DNA of 64,000 nt from Gammaproteobacteria bacterium. GTDB taxonomy: Bacteria; Pseudomonadota; Gammaproteobacteria; Ga0077536. The stretch spans positions 62,001 through 126,000 of the forward strand of contig JACQWY010000027.1 in the NCBI GenBank assembly GCA_016209015.1, in the 5' to 3' direction. Under the pieces are notes generated by a model. The model saw nothing but the letters and a program-made list of their open reading frames with translations. It searched no databases and was not told the origin of the DNA. Both the position numbers and the translations under genes were made by a program. The stretch's first letter is position 1, and every line of letters starts with the position of its first letter. Below are positions 19,455-28,159 of this stretch, piece after piece.

Positions 19455-20759
19455 TTGACGAACACAAGCGACATCGAGACTCCACAGGTCGTCCAGCCGA
19501 CCGCGATCGACGTCGCCCGACTCGTGCAGCAGCGTCATGTCGAGATCGCGCACGCCAATGCCCGCCGCGGCCTCGTTCCTCTCCTCGTCGTCAGCGTCTG
19601 CTATGCACTCTTCTTCTCCCGCTTCGTGCCACCGCGTCTGGCCTTCATCTGGCTCGGCGCCGTCATCGCGCTGCTCGGCGTGCGCGGCATGCTCGTCGCG
19701 GCCAGTTCGCGTCGGGCGATTCCGGCGCGCGCATGGTGGATCTATGCGAACACGGCCGTTCTGACCGCGATTGGCGTGGCCTACGGGATCACGCCGATCT
19801 GGCTCTACGAGCACGGTGACATCTGGCTGCTCGCGGTAGCGAATCTCTGGATCGGCGGCCTCGCGGTGACCATGCTCGTCGATCAGGGACTCGTGCGCCC
19901 GATCGGCATTGCGTTCGGCCTGCCGGCCCTCGCGCCGCTGCTCGCCGCCCTGCTGTCCAGCGGCGAACCGGTCGAGACCTTCCTCGGCATCGGCAACGTG
20001 CTCTTCTTCTGCTACGTCTACATCGCGATTGCCCACGCCCAGGCGCATACCATCGGCGAGGCGCGGCAGCGGCTGATGAATTCGCTGTTGATAGAACGTC
20101 TCGAGGCCCAGCGCCGCGAAACCGACCGGCTCGTCGAAGATCTCACGGGGGAGATCGAGCGGCGCAAGCAGACCGAGGTCGAACTGTTGCGCGCCCGGCG
20201 CGTCGCGGAATCGCTCTCGCGGATGGATCACCAGACGGGTCTCGTGAACCGGCGGGTTTTCGACGAAGCGCTGAAGCGGGAATGGGAGCGCGCACGCAGC
20301 CTGCACAAACCGCTGTCGCTCGTGTTGTGCGACATCGACCGCTTCCGTGCCTACAACGATCGCTACGGTCACCATGCCGGTGACCAGTGCCTCACGCGCA
20401 TTTCCAACGTGGCGGCCTCGCACGCCACCGGGGAGCGCGCTTTCATCGCCCGTTACGGCGGCGAGGAATTCGCGATCCTGCTTCCGGAGACGGGCGAACT
20501 CGAGGCGCTCGAGATCGCCGAGGCAATACGCTCCGACGTGCAGGAACTGACGATCATGCACGGGGCCTCGGAAGTCGAGCACGTCGTGACGGTGAGCTGT
20601 GGTGCGGCGACGATTCTCCCCGGCGAGTCCGGCCGCGAAGCGGATCTGGTCGAAACGGCCGCGAATGCGTTGCAGCGCGCGAAACGCACCGGCCGCAACT
20701 GCGTCTACACGATCTACGGCACGTTCGCCGAAGAGAGTGTTCCCGGCCGCGACCTGTAG
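19455..20759 (+). CDS. Membrane-anchored diguanylate cyclase (GGDEF domain)
   Basis: 434 residues. Residues about 40-205 form five or six membrane helices of an unnamed sensor module (VPLLVVSVCYALFF begins the first). A short coiled coil rich in Glu/Arg (about 210-258) leads to a GGDEF domain at about 265-430 with DHQTGLVNRR, DIDRFRAYND and the active-site RYGGEEFAILLP. It should synthesise cyclic di-GMP from GTP. No RxxD inhibitory site is seen before GGEEF, so product inhibition may be absent. The start is a TTG with GGGGGCG upstream; an upstream alternative start is possible. Confidence 0.87.
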   Translation: MTNTSDIETPQVVQPTAIDVARLVQQRHVEIAHANARRGLVPLLVVSVCYALFFSRFVPPRLAFIWLGAVIALLGVRGMLVAASSRRAIPARAWWIYANTAVLTAIGVAYGITPIWLYEHGDIWLLAVANLWIGGLAVTMLVDQGLVRPIGIAFGLPALAPLLAALLSSGEPVETFLGIGNVLFFCYVYIAIAHAQAHTIGEARQRLMNSLLIERLEAQRRETDRLVEDLTGEIERRKQTEVELLRARRVAESLSRMDHQTGLVNRRVFDEALKREWERARSLHKPLSLVLCDIDRFRAYNDRYGHHAGDQCLTRISNVAASHATGERAFIARYGGEEFAILLPETGELEALEIAEAIRSDVQELTIMHGASEVEHVVTVSCGAATILPGESGREADLVETAANALQRAKRTGRNCVYTIYGTFAEESVPGRDL

Positions 20760-20766
20760 GCGCGGC

Positions 20767-21642
20767 TCATTCCCCGGTCCCAGCCCGCAGTGCAGCGATC
20801 CGCACCGCGAGGGGCGGATGCGAAGCGAGCAGGGCACCGAGCATGCCGGTCAATTCACCGGTTATCCCGAATGCCGCCATCGCCGGCGGCAGATCGGACG
20901 GTTGCTCGAGCCGTTGCAGGCGTTCGAGCGCCGCGATCATCGCGGCTCGACCGGCGAGTGTCGCGCCGCCGGCGTCGGCGCGGAATTCGCGGCGCCGGCT
21001 GAACCACATCACGATCAGGGACGCGAGGAAGCCGAGTACCGCCTGCGCGACCATGTAGGCCGCGAAATATCCGATGCCCCCGCCGCGATAATCACCGCCA
21101 CGTCCGCCGCGATCGATCGCTGCCGCGACGAGCCGGGCGAAGACCATCACGAAGGTGTTCACGACGCCCTGGATGAGGGTCAGCGTGACCATGTCGCCGT
21201 TCGCGACGTGGCTGATCTCGTGGCCGAGAACGGCTTCCACTTCGCTCTCCCCCATGTTTTGCAGCAGCCCCGTGCTCACTGCCACGAGCGCGTGATTGCG
21301 ATCGGCCCCCGTGGCGAACGCGTTCGGCGTTGGGGAGTCGAACACGGCGACGTCCGGCATGCCGATGCCGGCTTTCGTCGCGTGGCGTCGCACCGTCTCG
21401 ACGAGCCAGCGCTCGGCGGACGAGGCGGGCTGCTCGATCAATCGCGCACCGGTCGCGCGAAGGCTCATGGACTTCGAGAGCCAGAGCGAGACGAAGGCGC
21501 CCCCCATGCCGAAGATCGAGGTGACGACGATGATCGGCAGGAGATTCTGCCCCTGCTGGTCGACGCCGAGCAGGTGGAGCACGACGGACAGCACCAAGAC
21601 GACGGCGAAGTTCGTGGCTAGAAACAGCAGGACGCGGTTCAT
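20767..21642 (-). CDS. htpX: HtpX-type M48 membrane zinc metalloprotease
   Basis: 291 residues. Two N-terminal membrane helices (residues 3-24 and 35-55) are followed by the zinc site HEISH (His141, Glu142, His145), the GATASP-like SPTPNAFATG strand, two more hydrophobic segments (about 155-205) and the third ligand in RREFRADAGG. HtpX degrades misfolded inner-membrane proteins as part of envelope quality control. The length matches the family. It converges on the GGDEF gene with 7 bases between stops. Confidence 0.92.
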   Translation of the reverse strand: MNRVLLFLATNFAVVLVLSVVLHLLGVDQQGQNLLPIIVVTSIFGMGGAFVSLWLSKSMSLRATGARLIEQPASSAERWLVETVRRHATKAGIGMPDVAVFDSPTPNAFATGADRNHALVAVSTGLLQNMGESEVEAVLGHEISHVANGDMVTLTLIQGVVNTFVMVFARLVAAAIDRGGRGGDYRGGGIGYFAAYMVAQAVLGFLASLIVMWFSRRREFRADAGGATLAGRAAMIAALERLQRLEQPSDLPPAMAAFGITGELTGMLGALLASHPPLAVRIAALRAGTGE

Positions 21643-21842
21643 GGCGTGTATTCCTTGTCTCGAGGCAATCGGGTGCGGCGTAAGACGGCGATTCCTATAT
21701 GGTAACTCGCGGGTCGCCGATCAAGCCCGCCCGAGGACGATTACGTCCGTGCTGTCCGGCTGGATTTCGAGGCGTGGGTAACGGACAATTCTTACGATAC
21801 TTCCCGTAGTGCCACCGCCGCTCGCGCCTCCCGGATTCATTT

Positions 21843-22661
21843 ATGCCCGACGTCGACGCCCTCGAAGGGCAATTGATCGCTTTCCTCCACGAGCTCGCCG
21901 ACATCGCGGGGGAGGCGGCCCTGCCGTATTTCCGTGCCGAGCTCGAGGTCGAAGACAAGAGCGGCGGTGCGCGCTTCGATCCGGTCACTGCGGCCGATCG
22001 CGCAGTCGAGACCGCCCTGCGCACTGCCATACTCGGGCGCTTCCCGGACCACGCGATCCAGGGCGAGGAATTCGCGGAGCGTGTCTCGAGCTCGCCGTAT
22101 CGCTGGGTGATCGATCCCATCGACGGCACGAAGGCATTCGTCTGCGGACTGCCGACCTGGGGCACGCTCATCGGCGTCTGCAGGGACGGCGTGCCTATCG
22201 TCGGCATGATGAGCCAGCCTTTCGTCGGCGAGCGTTTCATCGGCGGCAGCTCCCGCGCGGTGTGGTCACGGCGCGGCGAGGAGCGTGTGCTGCATGCGCG
22301 TGCGACGCGCGAGCTCGGCGCCGCATATCTGTTCGCGACCGCGCCCGACATGTTTCAGCGCGACACCGAGTGGCCCGCCTTCTCGCGCCTTTCCGAGCGC
22401 GTGCGAATCACGCGTTACGGCGTCGACAGCTATGCCTATTGCATGCTCGCCGCCGGCTATGCCGATCTCGTCGTCGAAGCGGGGCTGGGATTCTACGACG
22501 TCGCCGCGCTCCTGCCGGTCGTCGCGGCGGCCGGTGGCGTGATGACCGGCTGGCGCGGCGAACCCGTGCGCCAAGGCGGCAGGATCATCGCCGCAGCAAA
22601 CGCGGATCTGCATGCGCAAGCGCTCGCAGTCCTCAACGGCGAGCACGATCCCGCGCTATGA
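21843..22661 (+). CDS. hisN: Histidinol-phosphatase, inositol-monophosphatase family
   Basis: 272 residues. Metal-binding motifs of the lithium-sensitive phosphatase superfamily are complete: QGEEFAE (Glu75/Glu76), VIDPIDGTKAF (Asp91, Asp94) and the C-terminal AGLGFYDVAALLPVVAAAGG that supplies the last Asp. The SS/GLPTWGTLIG and DSYAYCMLAAGYADLV blocks match the HisN group, which dephosphorylates L-histidinol phosphate, better than SuhB. Its stop overlaps the start of the Nudix fusion gene (ATGA), so the two are translationally coupled. An inositol- or other sugar-phosphate substrate cannot be excluded. Confidence 0.82.
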   Translation: MPDVDALEGQLIAFLHELADIAGEAALPYFRAELEVEDKSGGARFDPVTAADRAVETALRTAILGRFPDHAIQGEEFAERVSSSPYRWVIDPIDGTKAFVCGLPTWGTLIGVCRDGVPIVGMMSQPFVGERFIGGSSRAVWSRRGEERVLHARATRELGAAYLFATAPDMFQRDTEWPAFSRLSERVRITRYGVDSYAYCMLAAGYADLVVEAGLGFYDVAALLPVVAAAGGVMTGWRGEPVRQGGRIIAAANADLHAQALAVLNGEHDPAL

Positions 22662-23665
22662 CTCGGCCGCGACTCATCGTCTGCGTCGGACGTTTCCAGC
22701 CGCCCGACCGCCGCCATCTCGCCTGCATCGAGGCCGCGCTCGCCGCGGCCGACGAGGTGCTGGTCGTGGTCGGCGGGGCGGATCGACCGCGCGCCGTGCC
22801 GGATCCGTGGGCTGCGGACGAGCGTGCCGCGATGCTGCGCGCGTGCTTTCCGAAGGCCGGCGCAAAGCTCGCGATCGAGACGGTGCGCGACGTGGTCTAT
22901 GACGACGAGCGCTGGGCGGAGGTCTTGCGTGCGCGCCTCGCGCAGACCGGGGCGACCGACATCGGGGTAATGCCCTGCGGGCGCCGCGGCGCGGACGTCT
23001 ACGCGGCGCTGTTCCCCGAATGGCGCGTCGTCGCGCCGCCTGACGGCGACACCGCGAATGAAGGGCTCGCGCTCGCGATCTTCGAAGCCGGCGGCCTCTC
23101 GCCCGCGCTCAGGGCGCGTGTTCCTGCCGGGCTCCACGAAATCATCGCGTGCGATCTCGCGACGGCGCCGTTCCAGGAGCTCGCCGCGGAATGGGCCCAC
23201 ATCGTCGAATATCGACAGACCTGGTCCGCCGCGCCGTTCCCCCCGATCTTCGTCACGGTCGATACCCTCGTCACGCACGGCGATGCCGTGCTGCTGATCC
23301 GGCGCGGCCGGCGCCCCGGGCTCGGGCTGGGCGCACTGCCGGGCGGCTTCATCGATCGGGGCGAATACCTGTTCGATGCCGCGTTGCGCGAACTCCTCGA
23401 GGAGACCGGCATCGCCCTGCCGCGCGAGGTCATCGCGGCCGCGTGCGTCGCGAACCGCGTGTTCGATGCGCCCTACCGCTCACTGCGCGGCCGGACGATC
23501 ACGCATGCCTTCCACTTCGATCTGCCGCCGGCGCTCGAACGACCGAGCGTGACGGGGGGTGACGATGCCGCGGACGCGCATTGGGTGGCGTTGCGCGACA
23601 TCGACTCGCGCGAGCTGTTCGAGGACCACCACGCCATCCTGCAGGTCGTGCTCGGGATCGACTGA
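22658..23665 (+). CDS. NMN adenylyltransferase-like / Nudix hydrolase fusion (NadM-Nudix type)
   Basis: 335 residues. Residues 1-180 have the nucleotidyltransferase fold and open with VGRFQPPDRRHL, equivalent to the GRFQPxHxGH signature of NadM. Here the first His is Asp17 and the Gly is Arg19; only His20 of the HxGH motif remains, and the later ISxTxxR motif is not recognisable (region around 130-145). Residues about 195-335 are a Nudix domain with a complete box from Gly230 to Ile252. In intact relatives the two domains make and recycle NAD. Here only the Nudix (ADP-ribose pyrophosphatase-like) half looks active. Confidence 0.82.
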   Translation: MTRPRLIVCVGRFQPPDRRHLACIEAALAAADEVLVVVGGADRPRAVPDPWAADERAAMLRACFPKAGAKLAIETVRDVVYDDERWAEVLRARLAQTGATDIGVMPCGRRGADVYAALFPEWRVVAPPDGDTANEGLALAIFEAGGLSPALRARVPAGLHEIIACDLATAPFQELAAEWAHIVEYRQTWSAAPFPPIFVTVDTLVTHGDAVLLIRRGRRPGLGLGALPGGFIDRGEYLFDAALRELLEETGIALPREVIAAACVANRVFDAPYRSLRGRTITHAFHFDLPPALERPSVTGGDDAADAHWVALRDIDSRELFEDHHAILQVVLGID

Positions 23666-23708
23666 GCGCGCGGCCGTGCCGTCCCCCGATTTCGCCTACG
23701 CCGTGTCG

Positions 23709-24626
23709 ATGCGCCGTGTGCGCGCCTGCCTGGCGGGACTCGCGCTCGTGATGGCGGCTGCGGTGCAGGCCGACGGCGCCGCGCCGCACGTCTCGCACTA
23801 CGGCCGCGTCGTCGCGCTCGTCGTGAAGAGCGACGCGGCCGCGCGCGGCGTGTTCGCCGAGGAAGCGATTGCGGCACTCGTCGCGGCGTACCGTGCCGAA
23901 ATCGGGAAAGCGGCGAAGGGCAAGCGTCCGGGCTGGCAGAACGGGGCGTATGCATTCATTGCCGATCTGGAACGTACCGCGTCGCGTGTAGCGGACGCTC
24001 GGCGCATCGACGTGCTGTACGAATCCCATGGCGTCGTGCGCGTGATCGTCGACAACGAACAGGTCATCGTCACGGCGCCGCGCCTCAGCCGCCAGCAGAA
24101 CCTCGAGTCGGAGATCGCGGCACGCGTCTGCGATCGCATCCTCTGCGAGACCGGGACGCCGAGCATCGAGGAGCAGGTGGCGGCGAGTGCGCCGGAGATA
24201 AAGCACGCGTGGAGCTTCGAGGACAAGGCGCCTCCTGCGTATCAGAGCTCCGACGGCCTCGAATGCGTGTTCCCCGACCCGCGGCATCTCAAGCTCAAGA
24301 AAGCGGCCTGTGATGCGCTAACCCGTGAACTGCGCCTGCTCGCCGAAGCGTTGAAAGCGCTGCTCGCCCGCGGCGTCGCGGTCGACTGGGGCAATCTGAT
24401 GGTGGGCCACGGCGCCGACGGAGACGTGCGGAAGGTCGTCTATGATCGCAGCGGTCACTATTTCCAACTCGACCTGCCGTATCTGCGGCACGCGCCGAAC
24501 GTCTGGCTGGACGGTATTCCGTGGCTGCAGTCGTACGCGCGCGGCCACGCCCTGGGCTACGTCGTCGCGCTCGACGATCGGCTCGTGTACACGTCGGATC
24601 TCCCCCACAATAGTCCGCCACCTTGA
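23709..24626 (+). CDS. Secreted protein of unknown function
   Basis: 305 residues with a clear Sec signal (MRRVRACLAGLALVMAAAVQA). I recognise no family. The mature part has four cysteines, among them the CDRILC pair at about 144-149, a basic patch GKAAKGKRPGWQNG, and a C-terminal half rich in Tyr/Leu with LPYLRHAPNVWLDGIPWLQS. It is probably periplasmic. The ATG at 23709 is preferred because it places the signal at the N-terminus; a GTG at 23676 is possible. It follows the Nudix gene by 43 bases and precedes another small secreted protein by 28 bases, so an operon is likely. Confidence 0.65.
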   Translation: MRRVRACLAGLALVMAAAVQADGAAPHVSHYGRVVALVVKSDAAARGVFAEEAIAALVAAYRAEIGKAAKGKRPGWQNGAYAFIADLERTASRVADARRIDVLYESHGVVRVIVDNEQVIVTAPRLSRQQNLESEIAARVCDRILCETGTPSIEEQVAASAPEIKHAWSFEDKAPPAYQSSDGLECVFPDPRHLKLKKAACDALTRELRLLAEALKALLARGVAVDWGNLMVGHGADGDVRKVVYDRSGHYFQLDLPYLRHAPNVWLDGIPWLQSYARGHALGYVVALDDRLVYTSDLPHNSPPP

Positions 24627-24654
24627 TCGTTGATCTCAGCCGGAACGAATCGCC

Positions 24655-24966
24655 ATGACCAGACTTCCGATCGCATTCTTCTCGACGCTGCTAGTCGCGT
24701 GGTCCGCGGGCGCCGCCGCGGGCGACCGCTATCAGGCCGTGCCGCTCAATCCCGGCTACGAATTCGGCACGGAGAAGGCGCTCATCCTCGACACCGTGGC
24801 GGGTCACCTGTGGATCTGGACCGAGAGCCCCGCGACCGACGAGCGCCCGGGCGGGCGTTACGTCATCTACCAGGGCCAACTCGTGCCCGGTCGCGAAATG
24901 GGCGAGGTCGTCATGAAGCAGGAGTGGCCCGCGCAACGCGAAGCGCCGGTGAAGGCGACGAAGTGA
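24655..24966 (+). CDS. Small secreted protein of unknown function
   Basis: 103 residues with a signal peptide (first 22 residues, ending AGAAAG). The mature part contains KALILDTVAGHLWIWTES and RPGGRYVIYQGQL, a pattern seen in small conserved hypothetical proteins without assigned function. Its stop overlaps the SDR start (GTGA at 24963), which makes it a real coding sequence in an operon. Confidence 0.68.
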   Translation: MTRLPIAFFSTLLVAWSAGAAAGDRYQAVPLNPGYEFGTEKALILDTVAGHLWIWTESPATDERPGGRYVIYQGQLVPGREMGEVVMKQEWPAQREAPVKATK

Positions 24967-25727
24967 CGACCCCGCGTCTCGCCGGCAAGCGCGCCGTCGT
25001 CACCGGCGCGAGCACGGGCATCGGGCGCGCAGTCGCGCTGGCCTGCGCCCGCGAAGGGGCGGCCGTCATCGTCAACTACCGCAATTCACGTGATGCGGCT
25101 CTCGACTGCGTCGCCGCGGTCCGCGCCGCGGGGGGAATTGCCGAAGCGGTAGGCGCCGACGTTGCGGATCGCGCGGCGGTCGCCTGCCTCGTCGACGAAT
25201 CCGTCGCCTTGCTCGGCGGCATCGACCTCTGGGCGAACGTCGCGGGCGCGGACATCCTCACCGGCGGCGGCGCGCTGCTCGACGATTTCACGAAGCTCGA
25301 ACGGCTCATCGACACCGATCTGCGCGGCACGATGCTGTGCTGCTGGGCGGCGACGGACGCGCTGCGCGCCGGTCGTGGTCCGGCGATCGTCAATATGTCC
25401 TGGGATCTCGCGCTGCGCGGTCTCGAAGGGCGCAATCCGCAGCTCTTCGCGGCGGTGAAAGCAGGCATTTCGGGATTCACGCGCTCTCTAGCGCGCACAC
25501 TCGCGCCCGAGATCCGCGTCAACGAAGTCGCACCCGGATTCATCGCGACCGCCTTCGCCGAGCACGACATGCGCGACGACTACCGGCAGTGGGTGATCGA
25601 CTCGACGCCGCTGAAGCGTTTCGGGACGCCGGAAGACGTCGCGGAGGCCGTGGTCTATCTCGGTTCCGACGCCGCATCCTTCGTCACGGGACAGACGTTG
25701 CGCGTGAACGGAGGCGTGTGCAGCTGA
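24963..25727 (+). CDS. SDR-family oxidoreductase lacking the catalytic tyrosine
   Basis: 254 residues with a classical short-chain dehydrogenase fold: TGASTGIG cofactor loop (14-21), NVAG (92-95), NMSWD carrying Ser146, and the C-terminal GQTLRVNGG. In the YxxxK active site the Tyr is replaced by Phe: LFAAVKAG gives Phe162 and Lys166. The TTC codon at 25446-25448 is unambiguous. The enzyme may be inactive, use another proton donor, or bind rather than reduce a substrate. The closest functional group is 3-oxoacyl-ACP reductase/glucose dehydrogenase-like SDRs. Translation is coupled to the upstream small secreted protein. Confidence 0.85.
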   Translation: MTTPRLAGKRAVVTGASTGIGRAVALACAREGAAVIVNYRNSRDAALDCVAAVRAAGGIAEAVGADVADRAAVACLVDESVALLGGIDLWANVAGADILTGGGALLDDFTKLERLIDTDLRGTMLCCWAATDALRAGRGPAIVNMSWDLALRGLEGRNPQLFAAVKAGISGFTRSLARTLAPEIRVNEVAPGFIATAFAEHDMRDDYRQWVIDSTPLKRFGTPEDVAEAVVYLGSDAASFVTGQTLRVNGGVCS

Positions 25728-25743
25728 CGGATACCGCGGCGCG

Positions 25744-26511
25744 TCAGCCGACGGACTCGAATTCGAAGCGGCTCTCGCCGGTGCATGCGCCGCCTTCGGC
25801 ATACCGGCGCTCGACGAATCGCACGGCGCCGCCGCGATCGATCAACACGACGCTCGAGCAGCGCGTACCGTAGTGTTCCCCCACGATGAAGATCGACGAC
25901 AGAAGCCGTTCCCAGGCGAGCCCGAGACCGGTATCCGGCAATTCGTGATCGTGCGGGCGCGCATCGTCGCGCAGCACCTGGAAGAGACTCGTCACACACT
26001 CCGCCTCGCTGTCGAGCGGCAGATCGCCGAACGCGGCTTTCAGGCGCGTGACCTTCGGCCAGGGTGTCTCGAGCAGGTGGTTGCTCAGCCCGTACACGCC
26101 GGGCGCCAGCACCTGCGGCTCGGCGATGTGATTCGACCCCCAGCACAGCTTCGAGCCGTCGGCAGTCAGCAGATTGAAGCCGTCGTAGTGAAGCTTCGAC
26201 GGCACGAGCGCCTGTTGGTAGGCGAGGGCTCCGTCGTCTCCCGAGAGATATTCCGACACCAGCAGGCCGCGCGAGCGCACGCGCGGCGAAGCCGCCGCAT
26301 TGCGCACGTTCGTCAGCGCCGCGAAGCGGCCGCGCCGGTCGACGCCGAGCCAGGTGCCGCCGTGCTCGAGATCGCGTCCGGCGAGTATGTCCGGATCGTC
26401 GCGCCAGAATGCGGCCGCTGCGGTCGGCCGCGCATAGAACTCGTCGCGGTTCGCGGCGACGATGAGCTCGTAGCGAGGATGACTGCGGTAGGCGATGAGC
26501 AGGATACACAT
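25744..26511 (-). CDS. NRDE-family protein (TANGO2-like)
   Basis: 255 residues starting MCILLIAY, with the family-defining ANRDEFYARPT at residues 20-30 and the following GRDLEHGGTWLGVDRRGRFAA split over 44-65. Cys2 would be the N-terminal residue after Met removal, as in Ntn hydrolases. Bacterial members have no firmly assigned reaction; the eukaryotic relative TANGO2 is linked to lipid and haem handling. The start at 26511 is chosen over an upstream ATG at 26550 because the conserved MC begins there. It converges on the SDR gene. Confidence 0.82.
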   Translation of the reverse strand: MCILLIAYRSHPRYELIVAANRDEFYARPTAAAAFWRDDPDILAGRDLEHGGTWLGVDRRGRFAALTNVRNAAASPRVRSRGLLVSEYLSGDDGALAYQQALVPSKLHYDGFNLLTADGSKLCWGSNHIAEPQVLAPGVYGLSNHLLETPWPKVTRLKAAFGDLPLDSEAECVTSLFQVLRDDARPHDHELPDTGLGLAWERLLSSIFIVGEHYGTRCSSVVLIDRGGAVRFVERRYAEGGACTGESRFEFESVG

Positions 26512-26572
26512 GGCGGTGCCGGCCGGAGAGGGGCGGCGGGATCCTAACATCCCGGACGCGCGTCGCGGACGC

Positions 26573-28051
26573 TCAGGTCGGCGAGTAGACGAGGATATCC
26601 TGGCCGGGCCGGAGCTGCTGCGTGTGTTCGAGGTTGTTCCAGGAGAGCAACTGCTCGATCGTCACTTTGAAGCGGCGCGAGATCGTCCAGAGCGAATCGC
26701 CTTCCCGCACGCGATAGTGCACGACGTCGTTGTTCACGACCGGGGCGTGCTGCGCTTTCGCAGCCTTCGGCGCGGCGGCGATGGTCTTTGCCGCGGGCTT
26801 CGCGTCGGCTGCAATCTTCTCGTTGTGGTCCGGTGTCTTGCCGCCTGGAATGCTGAGCTTCTGCCCGAGCTTGAGCTTGGGCTTCTTCGCCAGCTTGTTC
26901 AGGCTGATCAAATCCGCGACTTTGACCTTGTGCCGGTTCGCGATCGTCCAGACGGAATCGCCGCTACGCACGGTGTAGACCCGGGTCGTGCCGGAGGCGG
27001 CACGCTTCTCGTCGGATTCGTCAGCGAGCTTCGGGAAATCCTCGTTCGGCGTCAGCGCGGCGACGGCACGGCTGGCCGCTTCCATGGCCGCCACGGGAAC
27101 GAGCAGGTTGATCCCGCCGCTCACCGGACCCGTATGCCAAGTGCGGAAACCGGGATTCAAGGCTTTGAAATCGTCTTCGGAGATTCCGGCCTGCACCGTC
27201 AGCGCCCGCAGATCGGTCGGTTTGTCGAGCGTCAATTCGGCGAAGTAGGGGCGGTCGGGGATCGCCTGGAAGGCCTTGCGCAGCGGTCCCTCGTGACGGA
27301 CGAGTTCGGCGAGCGCGAGCGTGCGCGCGACGAGCTGGCGCGTTTCGGGCTTCAGGTCGAGCGCCCAGAAATCCGTCGGGCGGCCACGGCGGCGATTCAT
27401 CTCGACGGCCCGCTCGATGTTGCCCCAGCCGGCGTTGTACGCCGCGAGCGCCGTCAGCCAGTCGCGGTCGAAGCGCTCGTGCAAAGCAGCGAGATAGTCG
27501 AGCGCCGCGCGTGTCGAGGCGACGACGTCTTTGCGTCCGTCGTACCACTTGGAGCGCGGCAGCGAGAGTCGGGTGCCGGTGTCGCGCATGAACTGCCAGA
27601 GGCCCGCCGCGCCGTTCCGAGATTTGATTCCCGGCCGGTAGCCGCTCTCGAGAATCGGCAGCAGTGCGAGCTCGGCCGGCATGTCGCGACGCTCGAGTTC
27701 AGCGGCGACGAAGTGGAGATACGGCGCGGCGGACCGCGACGACTGTTCGAGAACTTTCGGCTGCGCTTCGAACCACTGCAGTTCCTTGCGGACGCTCGCG
27801 TGTTCGATCCCCGCGTAACGGAAACGCGTGCTCAGACGCTCCCAGACGTCGCCGCCCGACGCATTCGGCGTCGATGCGGAAGTGTTCTGGACGGGCGCGG
27901 AGGGGACTTCGGTGGGCTCGGAACGCGGAGCGGAAGCCGTCTGCGGTGCGGGGGGCGCGTCGGTCTTCACGAAGTCATACGAGCAGCCGGACAGTCCCAT
28001 GACGACTGCCCCGACCATGCCCCGGATGGCTTGTTTGCTCCCCCAATCCAT
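26573..28051 (-). CDS. mltD: Membrane-bound lytic murein transglycosylase D
   Basis: 492 residues. A lipoprotein signal ends in LSGC (Cys23), followed by a Pro/Ser-rich linker. The transglycosylase (SLT/GEWL) domain has ESGYRPGIKSRNGAAGLWQF with catalytic Glu135, and NAGWGNIERA. Two LysM peptidoglycan-binding repeats follow at about 357-402 (YTVRSGDSVWTIANRHKV) and 444-489 (YRVREGDSLWTISRRFKV). It cleaves glycan strands from the outer membrane inner face. It is divergent from the methyltransferase-rnhA-dnaQ group, the usual gammaproteobacterial neighbourhood, but gloB, often found between them, is missing. Confidence 0.93.
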   Translation of the reverse strand: MDWGSKQAIRGMVGAVVMGLSGCSYDFVKTDAPPAPQTASAPRSEPTEVPSAPVQNTSASTPNASGGDVWERLSTRFRYAGIEHASVRKELQWFEAQPKVLEQSSRSAAPYLHFVAAELERRDMPAELALLPILESGYRPGIKSRNGAAGLWQFMRDTGTRLSLPRSKWYDGRKDVVASTRAALDYLAALHERFDRDWLTALAAYNAGWGNIERAVEMNRRRGRPTDFWALDLKPETRQLVARTLALAELVRHEGPLRKAFQAIPDRPYFAELTLDKPTDLRALTVQAGISEDDFKALNPGFRTWHTGPVSGGINLLVPVAAMEAASRAVAALTPNEDFPKLADESDEKRAASGTTRVYTVRSGDSVWTIANRHKVKVADLISLNKLAKKPKLKLGQKLSIPGGKTPDHNEKIAADAKPAAKTIAAAPKAAKAQHAPVVNNDVVHYRVREGDSLWTISRRFKVTIEQLLSWNNLEHTQQLRPGQDILVYSPT

Positions 28052-28159
28052 GCGGCTATGCTAAAAGCCCATTTTTGGAATCGTCAAGAAAAACCTCATC
28101 CTGTGCTAGAGAAATCGCCGGAATAATTTTTATAAACAATCAGATAGGGGAATTTTCTC

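Noticed and set aside
28058-28087. TTGACG-18-TAGCAT as an mltD promoter
   Set aside because: The -10 box would end only 6 bases before the start codon, leaving no leader; too weak to list.
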